A DNA stretch of 64,000 nucleotides from Aldrovandia affinis (taxonomy: Eukaryota; Chordata; Actinopteri; Notacanthiformes; Halosauridae), in the NCBI GenBank assembly GCA_029706075.1, contig JAINUG010000055.1, positions 3,629,885 to 3,693,884 of the forward strand, written 5' to 3'. Below are positions 10,486 through 22,370 of the stretch, one piece after another (the first letter of the stretch is position 1; each line of letters starts with the position of its first letter). The notes below the pieces were generated by a model. That model did no database searches. It was not told the DNA's origin and saw only the letters and a list, made by a program, of their open reading frames with translations. The position numbers and the translations under genes were made by a program.

Positions 10486-11432
10486 CAGTGAAATGATCAG
10501 TTGTATTTTTAACATCCAAATGTACCTTGTTAATTTTTGTTATCACAGGATTTCCATTTCTGAGATAGACAAATTTGTTTTATTATTATTTTTGTGTGTG
10601 TGTGTGTGTGCTAGTGGGAGTGCATTTTGTGTTTTCTATCTTTATTGTTATCCTCAGCTGATTTATGTAATACTGGATGATTGTTGTTACTGTTGATTGT
10701 TGATTGTTTATGAAAAATATTTTCATAAAATTAATAATATAGCAGGAGGGTGGGGATGGGAGCGGAGCCAGTCTGAGGAAGTGAATTTATTGTGCGTATC
10801 CATTTCATGATTCATAAATATGTTTGTCCTGTGACTGATACAATACAACGAACCGGCCTTCCTGGACGGGCACCTCAGGGCCCAGACCATAAACGGAGCA
10901 AAATTCCCTCGGTAAAGAAATATATACAGAAGGATGTTTGGCATGGGATTTCAACAGTAGTGGAGAACACCATAAATCTGCCAGATTAGCATAAATACAT
11001 GTGTGTTTTTCGTCTAGGTTGTCTATGGCAGGGATTGAGCTAATAGATATGCAGAATAAACCGACGGCAGAATCCAGCCGACAATTGGTCCCAGCTATCT
11101 GGATAGATATCACAATGGCTATATGTCATGCATTTAAATGGAGGTTATAAATATTGAGATGAGCGTGGACGGCCCGGGCCCTGTCTTCAAACGGCATGCT
11201 TTAAGAAAACCAGCACTGTGGGACATGCGCCGTTCTGTGATTCATTGGATTTACCTGGCCAACTATTATTGACCATTTTCTTAGACCTTCATCTTTTTTT
11301 ATCCCCCACATGGAAAGAGTGAAGAAATATGGAAACCGCTGAACTGGTTGTCACAGCAGACATGATCAAGCATTTTATTTCCCTCCAACCAAGTGTTTCT
11401 CATGTTGTGGCTCACAGAATTCTACAGGTATA
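10486..11432. other. Unassigned non-coding stretch
   Basis: A short TG run lies near 10593. ORFs on both strands (10723-11113) have no family features. No repeat ends seen. Confidence 0.45.
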
Positions 11433-12208
11433 GGTACACGTACTGCCAAAATAAAGGACACACTTGAGTGCATGAGGGATACTGGCAGTTCTGTTATGAC
11501 GGAGGGAGGATTCTCCTGGTATGGTTTAGGTCAGGGGGTGGGCAAGGAGGGCCGTGTCTGTTTCTAGATTTAAGCATTTCATGCCAACTTCTGCTCTTAA
11601 TTATATAATTAGCCCTACCATTTGTGTAAACTCATGTAAGCTCATGAATACCAGCTGAAGACTGTTCTTGTGTCCCGATATGGACACAAAAACCTGAAAA
11701 CATACACCGGCCCTCCAGGACCGGAATTTCCCACCCCCTGTTTAGGTCCACTAGACCCCATTGAGGGCAAAGTATACAGAAAATACAAAGCCATTCTGCG
11801 TGATCACCTTCATTCCATGGTGAAGCATTTCTATGCTGATGTGGTCTCTTCCAGGATGACAATGGCCCCATCCACAGGGCACGAGTGGTCACGGAATGGT
11901 TTGATGAGCATGAAAATGATGAAAACCATATGCTATGGCCGCCTCAATCACTAGATTTCAACCAAATTGAACACTAATGGGAGATTCTGCAGCGTTGCCT
12001 GATACAGCGTTTTCCACCACCATCAACAAAACACCAAATGATGCAATTTCTCATGTAAGAATGGTGTTGCATCCCTCCAAGAGTTCCAGACACTTGCAGA
12101 ATCTATACCAAGGCACAGTAAATTTGCTCTGGCAGCTCATGGTGGCCCATCATGCTATAAATACACTTTATGTTGGTGTTTCCTTTATTTTGGCACTTAC
12201 CTGCATGT
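11433..12208 (+). mobile_element. Tc1/mariner element (family T1, copy B) holding a hAT MITE
   Basis: The left end (tactgccaaaataaaggaca) and right end (tttcctttattttggcact) are the T1 family's terminal repeats. The retained right half encodes the end of the catalytic domain: DDNGPIHRA (second catalytic Asp), then WPPQSLDFNQIEH with the catalytic Glu about 36 residues further on, directly followed by a TAA stop. The left half is deleted and interrupted by a MITE at 11532-11740. Confidence 0.85.
11532..11740. mobile_element. hAT-type MITE with 8-bp target duplication
   Basis: The ends cagggggtggg and its reverse complement are inverted repeats. The element is flanked by the direct repeat gtttaggt (11524-11531 and 11740-11747, with one base of ambiguity at the junction). 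An 8-bp duplication and a CAG start are the hAT signature. At about 208 bp it is non-coding. A degraded relative of its left half is visible near 43480-43545. Confidence 0.8.
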
Positions 12209-12576
12209 TGGTAATACTTCATTTGAATAGTCTCCTATAGACTTTCAACAAACAGTTAAGTTATATGTCAGCTACAAGCCTGTTGATGTTCAACAAATAT
12301 ATCTATTAATTTATCAATACGTCATCAACATATGTTCAACGCAATATCCAACAAGCCATCTATAGCCAGTTTAAACACTCATGCTTACTAGAATGATTAA
12401 ATCACTAGCTACATGAGTTCACTAGACCCTATAATGCTTCATGTGCATTCATTGGACTTTCAGTAGCTTAAATTGAGCAGTTATCTTCCTTCAATGACTC
12501 CCGGCCTTTATGGGCCTATAGAACACCTTTTAAACTTTAACCTTTTAAGTATAATCCATACCTATTTATAATAGGT
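12209..12576. other. Unassigned non-coding stretch
   Basis: AT-rich; no assignable structure. Confidence 0.4.
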
Positions 12577-12720
12577 GGTTCTGTGTGGCTCAGTAGGTAG
12601 ATCATGGAGCTGAAAGCGCTTAGGTTGTGGGTTCGATTCCCTTTGGGACCACATATACTGAAAAATGTATGCACTCACTACTGTAAGTCGCTTTGGATAA
12701 AAGCATCTGCTAAATAGCAT
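12577..12720 (+). mobile_element. tRNA-derived SINE with L2-like tail (copy 2)
   Basis: Plus-strand copy of the SINE at 2341. It has the A-box region (tggctcagtaggtagatcat), the B box ggttcgattcc, and the tail taagtcgctttggataaaag followed by gcatctgctaaatag. Confidence 0.88.
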
Positions 12721-12780
12721 ATATTGTAATCGAAAGTAACTGAAATTACCATCATATAGAATAAGTATAATTCTATATAG

Positions 12781-13297
12781 TGTGGCAGCCGCCCGGAGGC
12801 ATCGAGAGGGGTGGTTGTTGAGGGGCGTTACATCGCAGCCCGCTGGCTCCACCCCCGCACCTTTATGGGAAATCCGGGGCTGTCTGCACACGCACCTGAT
12901 GCACGGTTGCAGTAATCCCAGTTGAAATAAAAGACGCAGCTGGGTCCTACATCGGGGTGAAGTACCGGAAGGGAAAAGCGCGGAGGAGTATTGGAGAAAG
13001 AGAAAGTTGTGTTTTGGATTGCCTAGTGGATTGATTGGATTGCCTGGAGAACCCTGTTTGAGTACCGATTTTGGACTGTTTTGAGGACATGCTTTGGATT
13101 ACGACATTGTATTTTGGACAAAGATGACAAGAGTGGATTACGGACTGCCTGTGTATGTTCTTCCCCCACCCCGTCTTCCCTGGTTGTTGTGAGAATTTCC
13201 CTAATAGATGTCCCTTTGTTTCCTATTTCCCGTTGTATGTTGATTTTGTTGTTGTTCTTTGGCTGAGTTGCAACCCAACACCCTTGGTCCTGCCACA
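12781..13297 (+). mobile_element. Solo LTR of the TGTGGCA family
   Basis: Starts tgtggcagcc and ends cctgccaca, and is flanked by the exact 4-bp repeat atag (12777-12780 and 13298-13301). Inside are a stretch rich in ggattgcc / ggattacggactg words and a pyrimidine-rich 3' part, shared with the LTRs of the element at 31577-35414 and with 37613-38104. No internal region remains, so recombination between two LTRs is the likely origin. Treated as a fossil. Confidence 0.75.
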
Positions 13298-13309
13298 ATA
13301 GGTATAATA

Positions 13310-15855
13310 GAATAGAATCCCCCTGCTTCAATCCTTCGACTTCACCATGGCTGAATCCCCATCCACCTAGAAGGCTGGCAACCAACTGGACCTTGTCTTC
13401 ACTAGGAACTGCACTCCACCCAACATGGTAGTATCTCCTCTGCATGCGTCTGACCACTGCTTTCTGTCTTTTTCCCTCCCCCTCCCTTCTGTGCCTAAAC
13501 CGTCTTCACCTGCCCCCACTGTCTCTGTCCGTCGCAACCTCTGCTCTCTCCCCCACAGCCCTGTCAGCTACTGTTCTATCATCCCGTCCCCCTACTGATG
13601 CCTTCTCTCAGCTACCTGCCTCATCCACCCCACTGTCCTCTCTCTTTTCCTCCTTTGATTCACTCTGTCCTCTCTACACTAAACCTGCTCATCTCCGACA
13701 CCCCACCCCCTGGCTAACTGACTGCATTCGGGCTGACCGACTCAAACTATGAGTGGCAGAAAGGATATTGAGAAAATCCAAATCCCCTGTGGCCCTGACT
13801 GACTTCTCCTGCTACCTTTTCCTCTAACCTCTCCTCTGCTAAATCTGCATTTTTCTTCTCCAAGATTCAATGTTCTGCTTCTAATCCAAACTGCACTCTA
13901 CGTTTTTCTCTATCCTCACCCCTCCTCCTCCCCCACTCCTCTCTAACCACAGATGACTTTGCGTCCTTCTTTCGCAAGAAGGTCGATAACATTCGGAACT
14001 CCTTCCCCATCCCCTTCCGCACCTAACCCTCCCTTACCCATCTTGCTACCTAAACCTCTCACCCCACTGTCTTCCTTCTCACCCCTCCCTGACTCTGACA
14101 GCCTTCAACTTGTTCACTCCCACCATCCTACCACCTGCCCTCTCGATCCCATTCCTTCCCCCATTTTCCAGTCCATCGCTATGGACCTCCTCGCCTTTGT
14201 CTCCAATGTTATCAACTCCTCTCTTTTGTCTGGCTCCATCCCCTCTCCCCTCAAAAGCGCCCGTGTCATCCCTCTCCTCAAAAAACCCTCTCTGAATCCT
14301 GCTGTCATTTCTAATTACCAACCTGTCTCTACTCTCATTCCTTTCCAAAACACTAGAGCAGGCTGTATATAATTTACTGTCTGCTTATCTCCTACAGAAT
14401 GACCTGCTTGATCCTAACTAATCTGGGTTCAAGGCAGGCCAGTTCACAGAGACTGCTCTGCTCGCGGTCACTGAGGCTCTACAATTTACAAAGTCCCAAT
14501 CACTCAGCTCTGTCCTCCTCCTCCTTGACCTGTCAGCTGCATTCACCACCGTGGACCACCAGATCCTGCTCTCATCTCTCAATGAGATGGGAATCTCTGG
14601 ATCTGCATTGACATGGTTCAAGTCATACCTGGCTGACCGGTCCTACCAGGTGGCCGGGAGAGGATCCCTCTCCCCGCACCTTCTCCCACAGGGCTCGGTG
14701 CTAGGCTCTCTCCTATTCTCCTTGTACACCAAATCACTTGGTTCTGTCATCTCTGCTCATGGTTTTCTCTTATCACTGTTATGCAGAGCTGTTATGCTCA
14801 ACTCTTTCTCTCCTTCTCTCCTTCTGAGACCCAGGTCCTGGCGCGGATCTCTGCATGCCTGGCAGACATCTCTGCTTGGATGTCCACCCACCACCTGAAG
14901 CTGAACCTGGGGAAGACCAAGCTGGTTTTCCTCCCAGCGAAGGGCTCCCCGATGATTGATGCTTCAATCACAGTGGAAGGCTCCATAGTGTCTCCATTCC
15001 AGTCTGCCAGGAATCTTGGAGTAACTCTGGACGACCAGCTGTGCTTCTCGGGCTACTACATCGCAGCGATCACCCGGACCTGCTAATTCTCCCTCCATAA
15101 CATCCAGAGGATCCGACCGTTCTTCACCCAAGAGGCCACACAACTCTTGGTCCAGGCCATTGGTGATCTCACGTCTGGACTACTGCACTACTATTCCTTG
15201 CTGGCAAGCCTACAGGTCTGTACTATCAAGCCACTGCAATAGATCCAGAATGCTGCCACACAGCTGGTGTTCAATCAACCCAAGTTCACGCATGTCACCC
15301 CTCTACCCTCCTCTCTGTACAAGCGAAGGCAGCACACATCAAATTCAAATCACTGGTGCTAGTGCACCCCAGCCAGACCCCTCTGCTCCGCCTCCTCTGG
15401 TAAACTGACTGTCCCATCCCTCCGGGCACCCGGCAGTCGCTCCTCGCGGACTCGCCTCTTCTCTGTCCTGACCCCTCGGTGGTAGAACGATCTTCTGCAC
15501 TCGGTCAGTAACAAGGAATCACTTGCCACCTTCCACAAGAGACTCAAAACACACCTTTCCAGACTCCACTACCACAGAATTCTGTACATCTACCCAATTG
15601 TTATCACCACTGCCTGCATGTTTAATACTGGTTTTTGTATATGTATACTTGTTTAAAACGTCCTAAAAAAAAAAAAAAAAATGTACGAACCTTTTCCTTC
15701 CCGGTGTTACAGGTATGGTATGCAGCTGCCAACAATGATGTATTTCACTGTATTACTGCACTGATCTCTTGCGTGAAAAATTATTGACCATACCATGTAT
15801 TAATGCACATCTTGTAAGTAGCTCTGGATAAGAGCGTCTGCTAAATGCTTAAAAT
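13310..15855 (+). mobile_element. L2-clade LINE, 5'-truncated and decayed
   Basis: Family motifs can be followed along about 2.5 kb. They are the end of the endonuclease (NQLDLVFTRNC then SDHCFLSF), the reverse-transcriptase fingers (KSARVIPLLKKPSLNP), the palm motif DLSAAFTTVDHQILL, the motif LPQGSVLGSLLFSLYT, the thumb, and the C-terminal end near 15380-15560. The catalytic YADD box, expected near 14790, is no longer readable. Many frameshifts and stops are present. The 3' end (15785-15855) has the fish L2 tail ctctggataagagcgtctgc. A second, shorter copy lies at 594-1115. Confidence 0.88.
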
Positions 15856-15888
15856 GTCAAATATAAATAGGTATAAAATTGGGTATTG

Positions 15889-16240
15889 AAGTGCCACGGA
15901 GACCGGGGTTCAATTCCCCGTCTCGCCAAGTGCCGGCTCTGGCCGGGAGTGCCACCAGGGGGCGGCGATTGGCTGTCCGCCCCAGGGAGGGGGGAGGGGA
16001 GCCGACGTGACGTTCGCTGCGTATAAGAGTGGCCCTGTAGCACCGGGGTTACGGTCGACGGACGGCGAGTGCCGTCTCGGAAGAGGCGTCACTTCGCTTC
16101 GTCACTACCGGTCGCAGGACTACGGCAGCGAACTCACATTACTAGGGGGGGATTGACGTAAAAATATAGCGGGTCTAATTGGATACCAAATTGGGAGAAA
16201 ATGGGATAAAATCAGAAACAAAAAAAAACAAACAAAAAAA
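15889..16240 (+). mobile_element. tRNA-derived SINE (family S2, 5'-truncated)
   Basis: It begins inside the tRNA-like head, with B box ggttcaattccccgtctcg, and continues with the body shared with 44951-45320 and 47852-48079 (cgattggctgtccgccccag, cgctgcgtataagagtggcc). It ends with caaattgggagaaaatggga and an A-rich tail. It sits directly behind the L2 tail. Confidence 0.85.
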
Positions 16241-16940
16241 AGGGTATTGAAGTTGACATCCTTAGGCAAGGGGAAGGTGCTCAAGCAGGCCATCCGCACA
16301 GTTTTTTAGGGATACTGCAAGGCCGTCTGTCTTTAGCTTGCTGCTGAACAGTTTCCTCAGCGGCGCGATATGTCCCCCGATACGGGGATAAAAGGTTTTT
16401 TTCAATCATCTTTCAACACGCCCACCATTTGTTATTTCTATTCATTTCTAACTAGGAATTAATGTTTTTAGATCCCTGCGAACCTCACGTCTTCAACGGG
16501 GCATTTATTTCACTCCTCGTGTCATTAATACGCAGTTCCTTCTGATAGAAATCCAGATAATTATTTTTCGCTCCAATCTCTTACCAGTCAGAAAGGGTTA
16601 GCGGCCCCACCTTAAGGGCATATGGAGCGCGGCAGAACGGGACGAATTGTGTCAGAGATCTCTCACTCCTGAGCCGAAACTGCACAGTTTCTTATTAGTG
16701 TCTGCTCAACGTGCTGTGAAACTAAGAGAAGAGGTATTTAGCCAAAGCTGCTTTGTCCCCCCCCCCCAATCCATACGTTAATTTGTGCTATTCACGTCCT
16801 GTATTCCAAGAGTTTAGAATTATAGTCTCTGAAAATGTCTTTCAAAAATCAGTCATTAACATGGGGATTCTCTCTGTTGTGTCTTTTTTGCAATTCATCA
16901 GATGAAACACCAGATTTGACTTTCTTTAACATTAAAATGA
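16241..16940. other. Apparently unique non-coding DNA
   Basis: No ORF or repeat family seen. A (TA)n microsatellite at about 16941-16968 borders the next transposon. Confidence 0.45.
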
Positions 16941-16941
16941 A

Positions 16942-16970
<29 letters not shown>

Positions 16971-16973
<3 letters not shown>

Positions 16974-18112
16974 TCAATGGCTACTTTATTAGGTACACCT
17001 GTACACCTGCTCGTTAATGCAATTATCTAATCAACCAATCATGTTGCAGCAACTCAATGCATAAAAGCATGCAGACATGATCAAGAGGTTCAGTTGTTGT
17101 TCAGACCAAAAACTGACTTTGGCCGTGGAATTATTGTTGGTGCCAGACGGGGTGGAGTATCTCAGAAACTGCTAATCTCATGGGATTTTCATGCAAAACA
17201 GTCTCTACAGTTTACAGAGAATACTGCAGTTCTGTGGGCGAAAACGGCTTGTTAATGAGAGAGGTCAGAGGAGAATGGCCAGACTGGTTCAAGCTGACAG
17301 AAAGGTGACAGTAACTCAAATAACCCCGCGTTACAACAGTGGTATGCAGAAGAGCATCTCTGAACGCACAACATGTCGAACCTTGAAGTGGATGGGCTAC
17401 AGCAGCAGAAGACTGCACCAAGTTTCACTCCTGTCAGCTAAGAACAGGAAAGCGAGGCTACAGTGGGCACAGGCTCACCAAAATTGGACAGTTGAAGATT
17501 GGAAAAATGTTTCCTGGTCTGACGAATCTCAATTTCTCCTGCAACATGCAGATGGTAGGGTCAGAATTTTGCATAAACAACATGAATCCATGCATCTATC
17601 CTGCCTTGTGTCAACGGTTCAGGCTGGTGGTGGTGGTGTAATGGTGTGGGAAATGTTTTCTTGGCACACATCAGGCCCCTTAATACCAATTGAGCATTGT
17701 TTAAATACCACAGCCTCAGCCTACCTGAGTCTTGTTGCTGACCATGTGCATCCCTTTATAGCCACAGTTTACCCATCTTCTAATGGCTACTTCCAGCGGG
17801 ATAATGCGCCATGTCACAAAGCACACGTCATCTCAAGCTGGTTCTACGAACATGACAATTAGTTCAGTGTACTCCAATGGTCTCCACAGTCATCAGATCT
17901 CAGTCTAGAGCACCTTTGGGATGTGGTGAAACGGGAGATTCGCAACATGAATGTGCAGCCGACAAATCTGCAGCAACTGTATGATGCTATCTCTGAGGAA
18001 TGTTTCCAGCACCTTGTTGAATCCATGCCATGAAGAATTCAGGCTGTTCTGGGGGCAAAGGGGGTCCTACCCAGTACTAGAAAGGTGTACCTAATAAAGT
18101 GGCCACTGAGTG
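16971..18112 (+). mobile_element. Tc1/mariner DNA transposon, nearly full length
   Basis: The ends cactcaatggctactttatt and, reversed, cactcagtggccactttatt are inverted repeats of about 29 bp with two mismatches, bordered by TA. The length of 1,142 bp is close to a whole element. A miniature made of little more than the two ends lies at 37470-37533. Confidence 0.92.
17110..18060 (+). pseudogene. Tc1-type transposase, lightly damaged
   Basis: The longest open part is 17191-17862 (223 codons). Upstream, DFGRGIIVGARRGGVSQ is the first helix-turn-helix. The catalytic domain shows WSDESQFLLQHADGR (first Asp), GGGGVMVWEMFSW, and FQRDNAPCHKAH (second Asp). A TAG directly after YEHDN ends the ORF. 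The same frame goes on to SSDLSLEHLWDVVKREI, containing the third acidic residue, with a one-codon deletion next to it so that the usual PIEH reads LEH. The C-terminus ends with VLGAKGGPTQY. Overall it is roughly 310 residues with one stop in this core, so it is young but probably inactive. Confidence 0.88.
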
Positions 18113-19260
18113 TATATATATAGGTATATTAAAATGAATATATAGGTAATAATAAAGTCGTATGATGAGATTTGAAAGATTTAAAGCTTGATATCATAAA
18201 ACTATACTTTTGTTGCATTTGTTGAAAAGTTATTTGCGTTCTGCGTTTTAACGTCGCCTTATTTAGCCCCACCTCTCTCCTGACTCCAGTCCTGTTGCAA
18301 CGCACAGTGCAGTGTAGCTGGTGTCTGCCTTCACCTGGTGCTATTTAGATACAGCCCCTTTGATGCGCCTTTACCTTGGTGTGCACGTGTGTATGTGTGT
18401 GTGGTGGTGGTGGTGGTGGGGTCTCCAGAGGGCAGGATCAAAGCCACAGTGCTACGACCAATTGGAGGTGTATCCCTGATTTAATTTAATTGCGATAATA
18501 CATCAATCAGAACAAGAAAACAATATTCCTTTCCGTAATGGCATCTAATTGTCTCCCTCGCTTCTAATGACTTTCCTTAATGAAAAACTTCCTTCCATTA
18601 CACAAACCGGGAGCCAACAAGACGGCGAACCAGGGACACACGTGTCGCTGTGAGCGCGGGCAGGGAAAGGCACTTGTGAAAGCGAGTGAAAAGCTTGGTA
18701 ATTAACACTGTGAGTAGCATTATTCTCATGGTGAGGGCTTTGTAGATAATAGCAAGACCTCTCAAAGGTGATGGACAGTTCAAATTTGGAAATGCACTAC
18801 TTTTTGTGTATTAATTTTCACCAGTACATCTAGTGTGTTTGGAGGGGGTGGTGGGTGGTCAGAGAAGGGGCGTGTCTCTCACTGACGACACCGACCCGGA
18901 TGCCTTTTGCCAGGTGCAGTATCCGGTGAGTGAGGGTTTAGAGGGTCTAACATGTCTCACAAGCACCCACGATCACATTTCTTTATTTTATTTTGGCCAC
19001 ATGTTGCGAAGCCATGACGCAGAATGCAGGCGCTTCCCTTTCCAAAGGAGCACCTAATCTGGAGACAGAACTGAGGAGCCGGAACTATGAGTTTGAAAAA
19101 GAGAAACGCAAATGACGGCTTGTGGATTCCTGTGGCTTCGTTACTGTCATCGAGTTTGACTATGTTTCCGTTTGTTTTGTTTTTTCTTGCCGGGGTGTGG
19201 ACAAACGATTGAAAAAAGCCTCCAAGATTCTGTGGGTGTGTTTTGTTTAAGTTTTAGTTT
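18113..19260. other. Apparently unique non-coding DNA
   Basis: No family-like ORF. A short TG/GGT repeat lies near 18390-18420. Confidence 0.45.
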
Positions 19261-19268
19261 GTCTGTAT

Positions 19269-19632
19269 CAGGGGTGCCAAAGTCCGGTCTTTGAGATCTA
19301 CTGGGTGTGCAGGCTTTTGTTCCAGCCCAGCACTGGTTCAAATATGCATTGTCTTGATGTGCAGTTGATTAATTAAATCAATGGTTAGTGAAGGAATTAA
19401 AGAATTCAGGTGTGTCAGTGAAGGGATTAATTAAATCAAGTGTATTAGTAAAGGGACTTATGAAATCAGGTGTGTTAGTGAAGGGATAAATGAAAGCAGG
19501 TGTGCTAGTGAAGGGATTGATGAAATCAGGTGTGTTAGTGAAGGGATTGATGAAACCAGGTGTGTTACTGAAGGGCCGAAACAAAAGCCTGCTCACCCAG
19601 TAGATGTTGAGGAATGAAGTTGGGCACCGCAG
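19269..19632. mobile_element. hAT-type MITE containing a minisatellite
   Basis: It starts caggggtgcc and ends gggcaccgcag (inverted ends with mismatches), and is flanked by gtctgtat (19261-19268) and gtctatat (19633-19640), an 8-bp target duplication with one later change. Between the ends, 19385-19575 holds about six to seven copies of a 30-bp unit of the type gtgttagtgaagggattgat. The antisense ORF 19378-19668 is a by-product of that repeat. Confidence 0.82.
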
Positions 19633-19640
19633 GTCTATAT

Positions 19641-20791
19641 GAATGAAGTTACTGCTACAATAATACACATTGAGAGGAGGGGAACAATGCCAGGCTCTTT
19701 GTATAGGCCTGAAGACTAGGCCAACATGGGCCTACAGACCTCTTCCTACAGCTGGGGTGAGTCCTCTCTCTTTTGGTGTGGAAACTGCCTGCCCCATTGT
19801 TTAGATTTATTTAGCATATTCTCACTACACACACACAGGGTTTTACAAAAAGAGACACAGGTCTCTCTTTGTGAGAAACCTGTGTCTAAGGGGGAGGGTG
19901 GTAACAGGTGAAACTAATGCAGCAGTAATGTGAGACCAGCTGGCCAACTTAAGCCCACCCTTCCCCTGGCTGGCCAGGGCCAATTGTGTCCTGACACTGG
20001 GGACTCAAAGTCAGTAGTTGGCGAACTACAGAGTCAAGGCTCAAAACCGAAATGCCTGGGCTTTACTAACCAAGCAAATGACCAGTTACAAAATTACATC
20101 TCCAGACAACGTTTTAGAACTACAACTTCAGACTGTTTTTTCACAACGACTTTGTTGCCGTTACTTGTACCATTTAATTGTGTGCACCTGAAAACATGCG
20201 CTCAGCAATTTTTGAAAAGTAGTTCAGTGTAACCACCAAGCAAGTTTCGTGTCAATCAAAGCAAACCCCTTCCTTTTTCCATCAACAAGTTATTTCAAGT
20301 GACAGTTGGACCAGAGTTTCTTCCAAGCGCATCGGACTCACTGGAAGGCTGAGTAAATGTTGCGCGCTTATCTGCGTCGGCTTGTATTTGCACCTGAGGT
20401 TGTGGCAAATAGCAAAACAAGGTCATGCGATGCTGGCATCCTGCCACGTGTTGAGTGAGACAAGAGATGGATTAGGTTTTTTTGTCCCCGGAGTAATAAA
20501 GAAAGGCACAAAGATCTCCTAGTTCAAGTGTTTAAAAAGCGGAAAGATAAAAATAGATGCATAAATCAAGGATGGGGACAGGGGGGGTGCGATTAAACTG
20601 CTGTTTGAGGGCTGTTGTTTAATGACAGATGAGCACTTGGGCTGGTTACTTTCATTATCTCCTCCCCTCTTGACCTGAAATATAACTTTTCAAACCAGAA
20701 TTAATCGTGCCTCTATAAGAAGCTACTTCAGCAAAAAAAAGGATATATATATATATATATATATATATATCTAACAATGGGTAAATACATA
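19641..20791. other. Apparently unique non-coding DNA
   Basis: No assignable ORF. Ends in a (TA)n microsatellite at about 20742-20770. Confidence 0.45.
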
Positions 20792-21200
20792 CAGGTAACT
20801 GCCAAAATAAAGGAAACCCTTGAGTAAATGAGGGATACAATGTATATTAAAGCAGGTGCTTCCTGAGTGTGGTTTATGAGTTAATTATATATACATGTAT
20901 ATATGCCATTTAGCAGACGCTTTTATCCAAAGCGACTTACAGTAATGAATGCATAAATTTTTCAGTATATGTGGCCTCAATGGGAATCGAACCCACAATC
21001 GAACCCATTGTCAGCGCCATGTTCTACCTACTGAGCCACAACAGAACAATTAACATCCCACTATGCTTCGGGTCATGTATAAAAATGCTGGGCAGGCCCA
21101 GTTGCCCATTATTTTGGCTACCATGGCTACAAGATGAGACCTCAGTGACTTTTGAAAGAGGCACGTTTGGGAGGAGCTTGCCGATGAACTTGCCGATGTT
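20792..21200 (+). mobile_element. Tc1/mariner element (family T1, copy C) split by a SINE
   Basis: The left end ggtaactgccaaaataaagg is intact and is followed by the family's 5' region (gagtaaatgagggatac, also seen in copy B). A SINE occupies 20904-21050. Beyond it the Tc1 sequence resumes with aattaacatcccactatgct. The right end is missing, so this is a truncated, non-coding remnant. Confidence 0.75.
20904..21050 (-). mobile_element. tRNA-derived SINE with L2-like tail (copy 3)
   Basis: Reverse complement of the SINE at 12577, with tail tagcagacgcttttatccaa and the head with B box and A box to the right. It lies inside a Tc1 remnant and is therefore younger than it. Confidence 0.88.
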
Positions 21201-21974
21201 TCACAAGGAACGGTGGCTATATAAAGAGGTTTCTGTGTTTCTTCATAAATACTATATAAGATAGGGAACTCAAAGCATGGTTAGCTTAGCACGTATTTAA
21301 GTATAAATAGCATGGTTTTGCAATTGAAAGGACAGCGTGCTAACAATAACGTAGGAAAGAGAAGGTCATTACAGTGGGCATAAATCTCCTTGAAACGGCG
21401 CTGGCTGCCTGATCAGCTATGGCAGATGAGGGGATTGTCCTTATAGCTCCTTCCTCCCCACAGTGGCAACGTTATTATCTTGTGCAAACACATCTTCCCA
21501 TTGCGTTGCACCACTGCGACGGCAACATGTATGAAAAATACCAGCGTTTGTCTCATCTCAGCTCAACTTATGTTTCACCAGTAATACCTCCTAACAGACA
21601 TAGGCAGTGAGGCCGATTGCACTTTAGTGGCCTGTTGGTGAGATGTTGCATCATATTAGTATTATTGAACTTTAAAAAAAGATCTCCCCCCGTTCCAGAG
21701 TATATCTTTACTTAAAATGTTTTTTAATTATCATGCAACAAATTATAAATTGTTGCAAACGAATTTCCCTCTTTTGGAGGTATAATTCGAAGTATAATTA
21801 CGAAAATAATGGCGATACAAATATCTTATATCCGCCTTCCCCCCTCCCCAACGCCACCGATTAACCAATTCATTTCCGAATTAACAGACACATGTATAGA
21901 CAGTGTTGGAAAGACATGCTCTTAAACAGAGTAGTGTTTCTCTTTTCTGGTCCTGATGGGTCACTGATAATTCT
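21201..21974. other. Apparently unique non-coding DNA
   Basis: No coding or repeat structure assigned. Confidence 0.4.
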
Positions 21975-22370
21975 TTTTAAAAAATAGCTTTTCCCCCTTT
22001 TTCTCCCAATTCGCCCTGTCACATTTTTAAACCACGCAACCTCCGTTGTCAATCTCGGAGATCGTAGACAAGCAACATGCTCTGAAACAAGTGACGTCAG
22101 CCACTGCTTCTTTTCACACCGCAGTAATACAAGTTAAGCTTGCGCAGACATGAATCGGAGGAAGACACTTTGCACACAGCTTTATACAGGCAGACTGTAG
22201 GCACCGGACTTACTGTGGGTCACTGGTGTGCGACAAGACACGGACAACCCGTCCGACTGAATCGCTCCCTCCCTGGGTGATGCTACCAGCAATCATGGGT
22301 TACCCCGCGGGGCTGCTGACCGCAGTTAGCACTGCCATGGTCTCATCCATACACCATCCATACACACTGG
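21975..22370 (-). mobile_element. SINE-like repeat, minus strand
   Basis: The left end (ctttttctcccaattcgccc) read in reverse is the gggagaaaaaggg-type 3' end seen in the S2 SINEs. The body around gtgtgcgacaagacacggac and a degenerate tRNA-like head at the right (gcggggctgctgaccgcagt) suggest another tRNA-derived SINE family. The boxes are too worn for a firm assignment. Confidence 0.5.

Noticed and set aside
12577-12660. tRNA gene call on the SINE heads
   Set aside because: The A and B boxes belong to repeated SINE heads with L2-like tails; stem pairing of a real tRNA is not kept.
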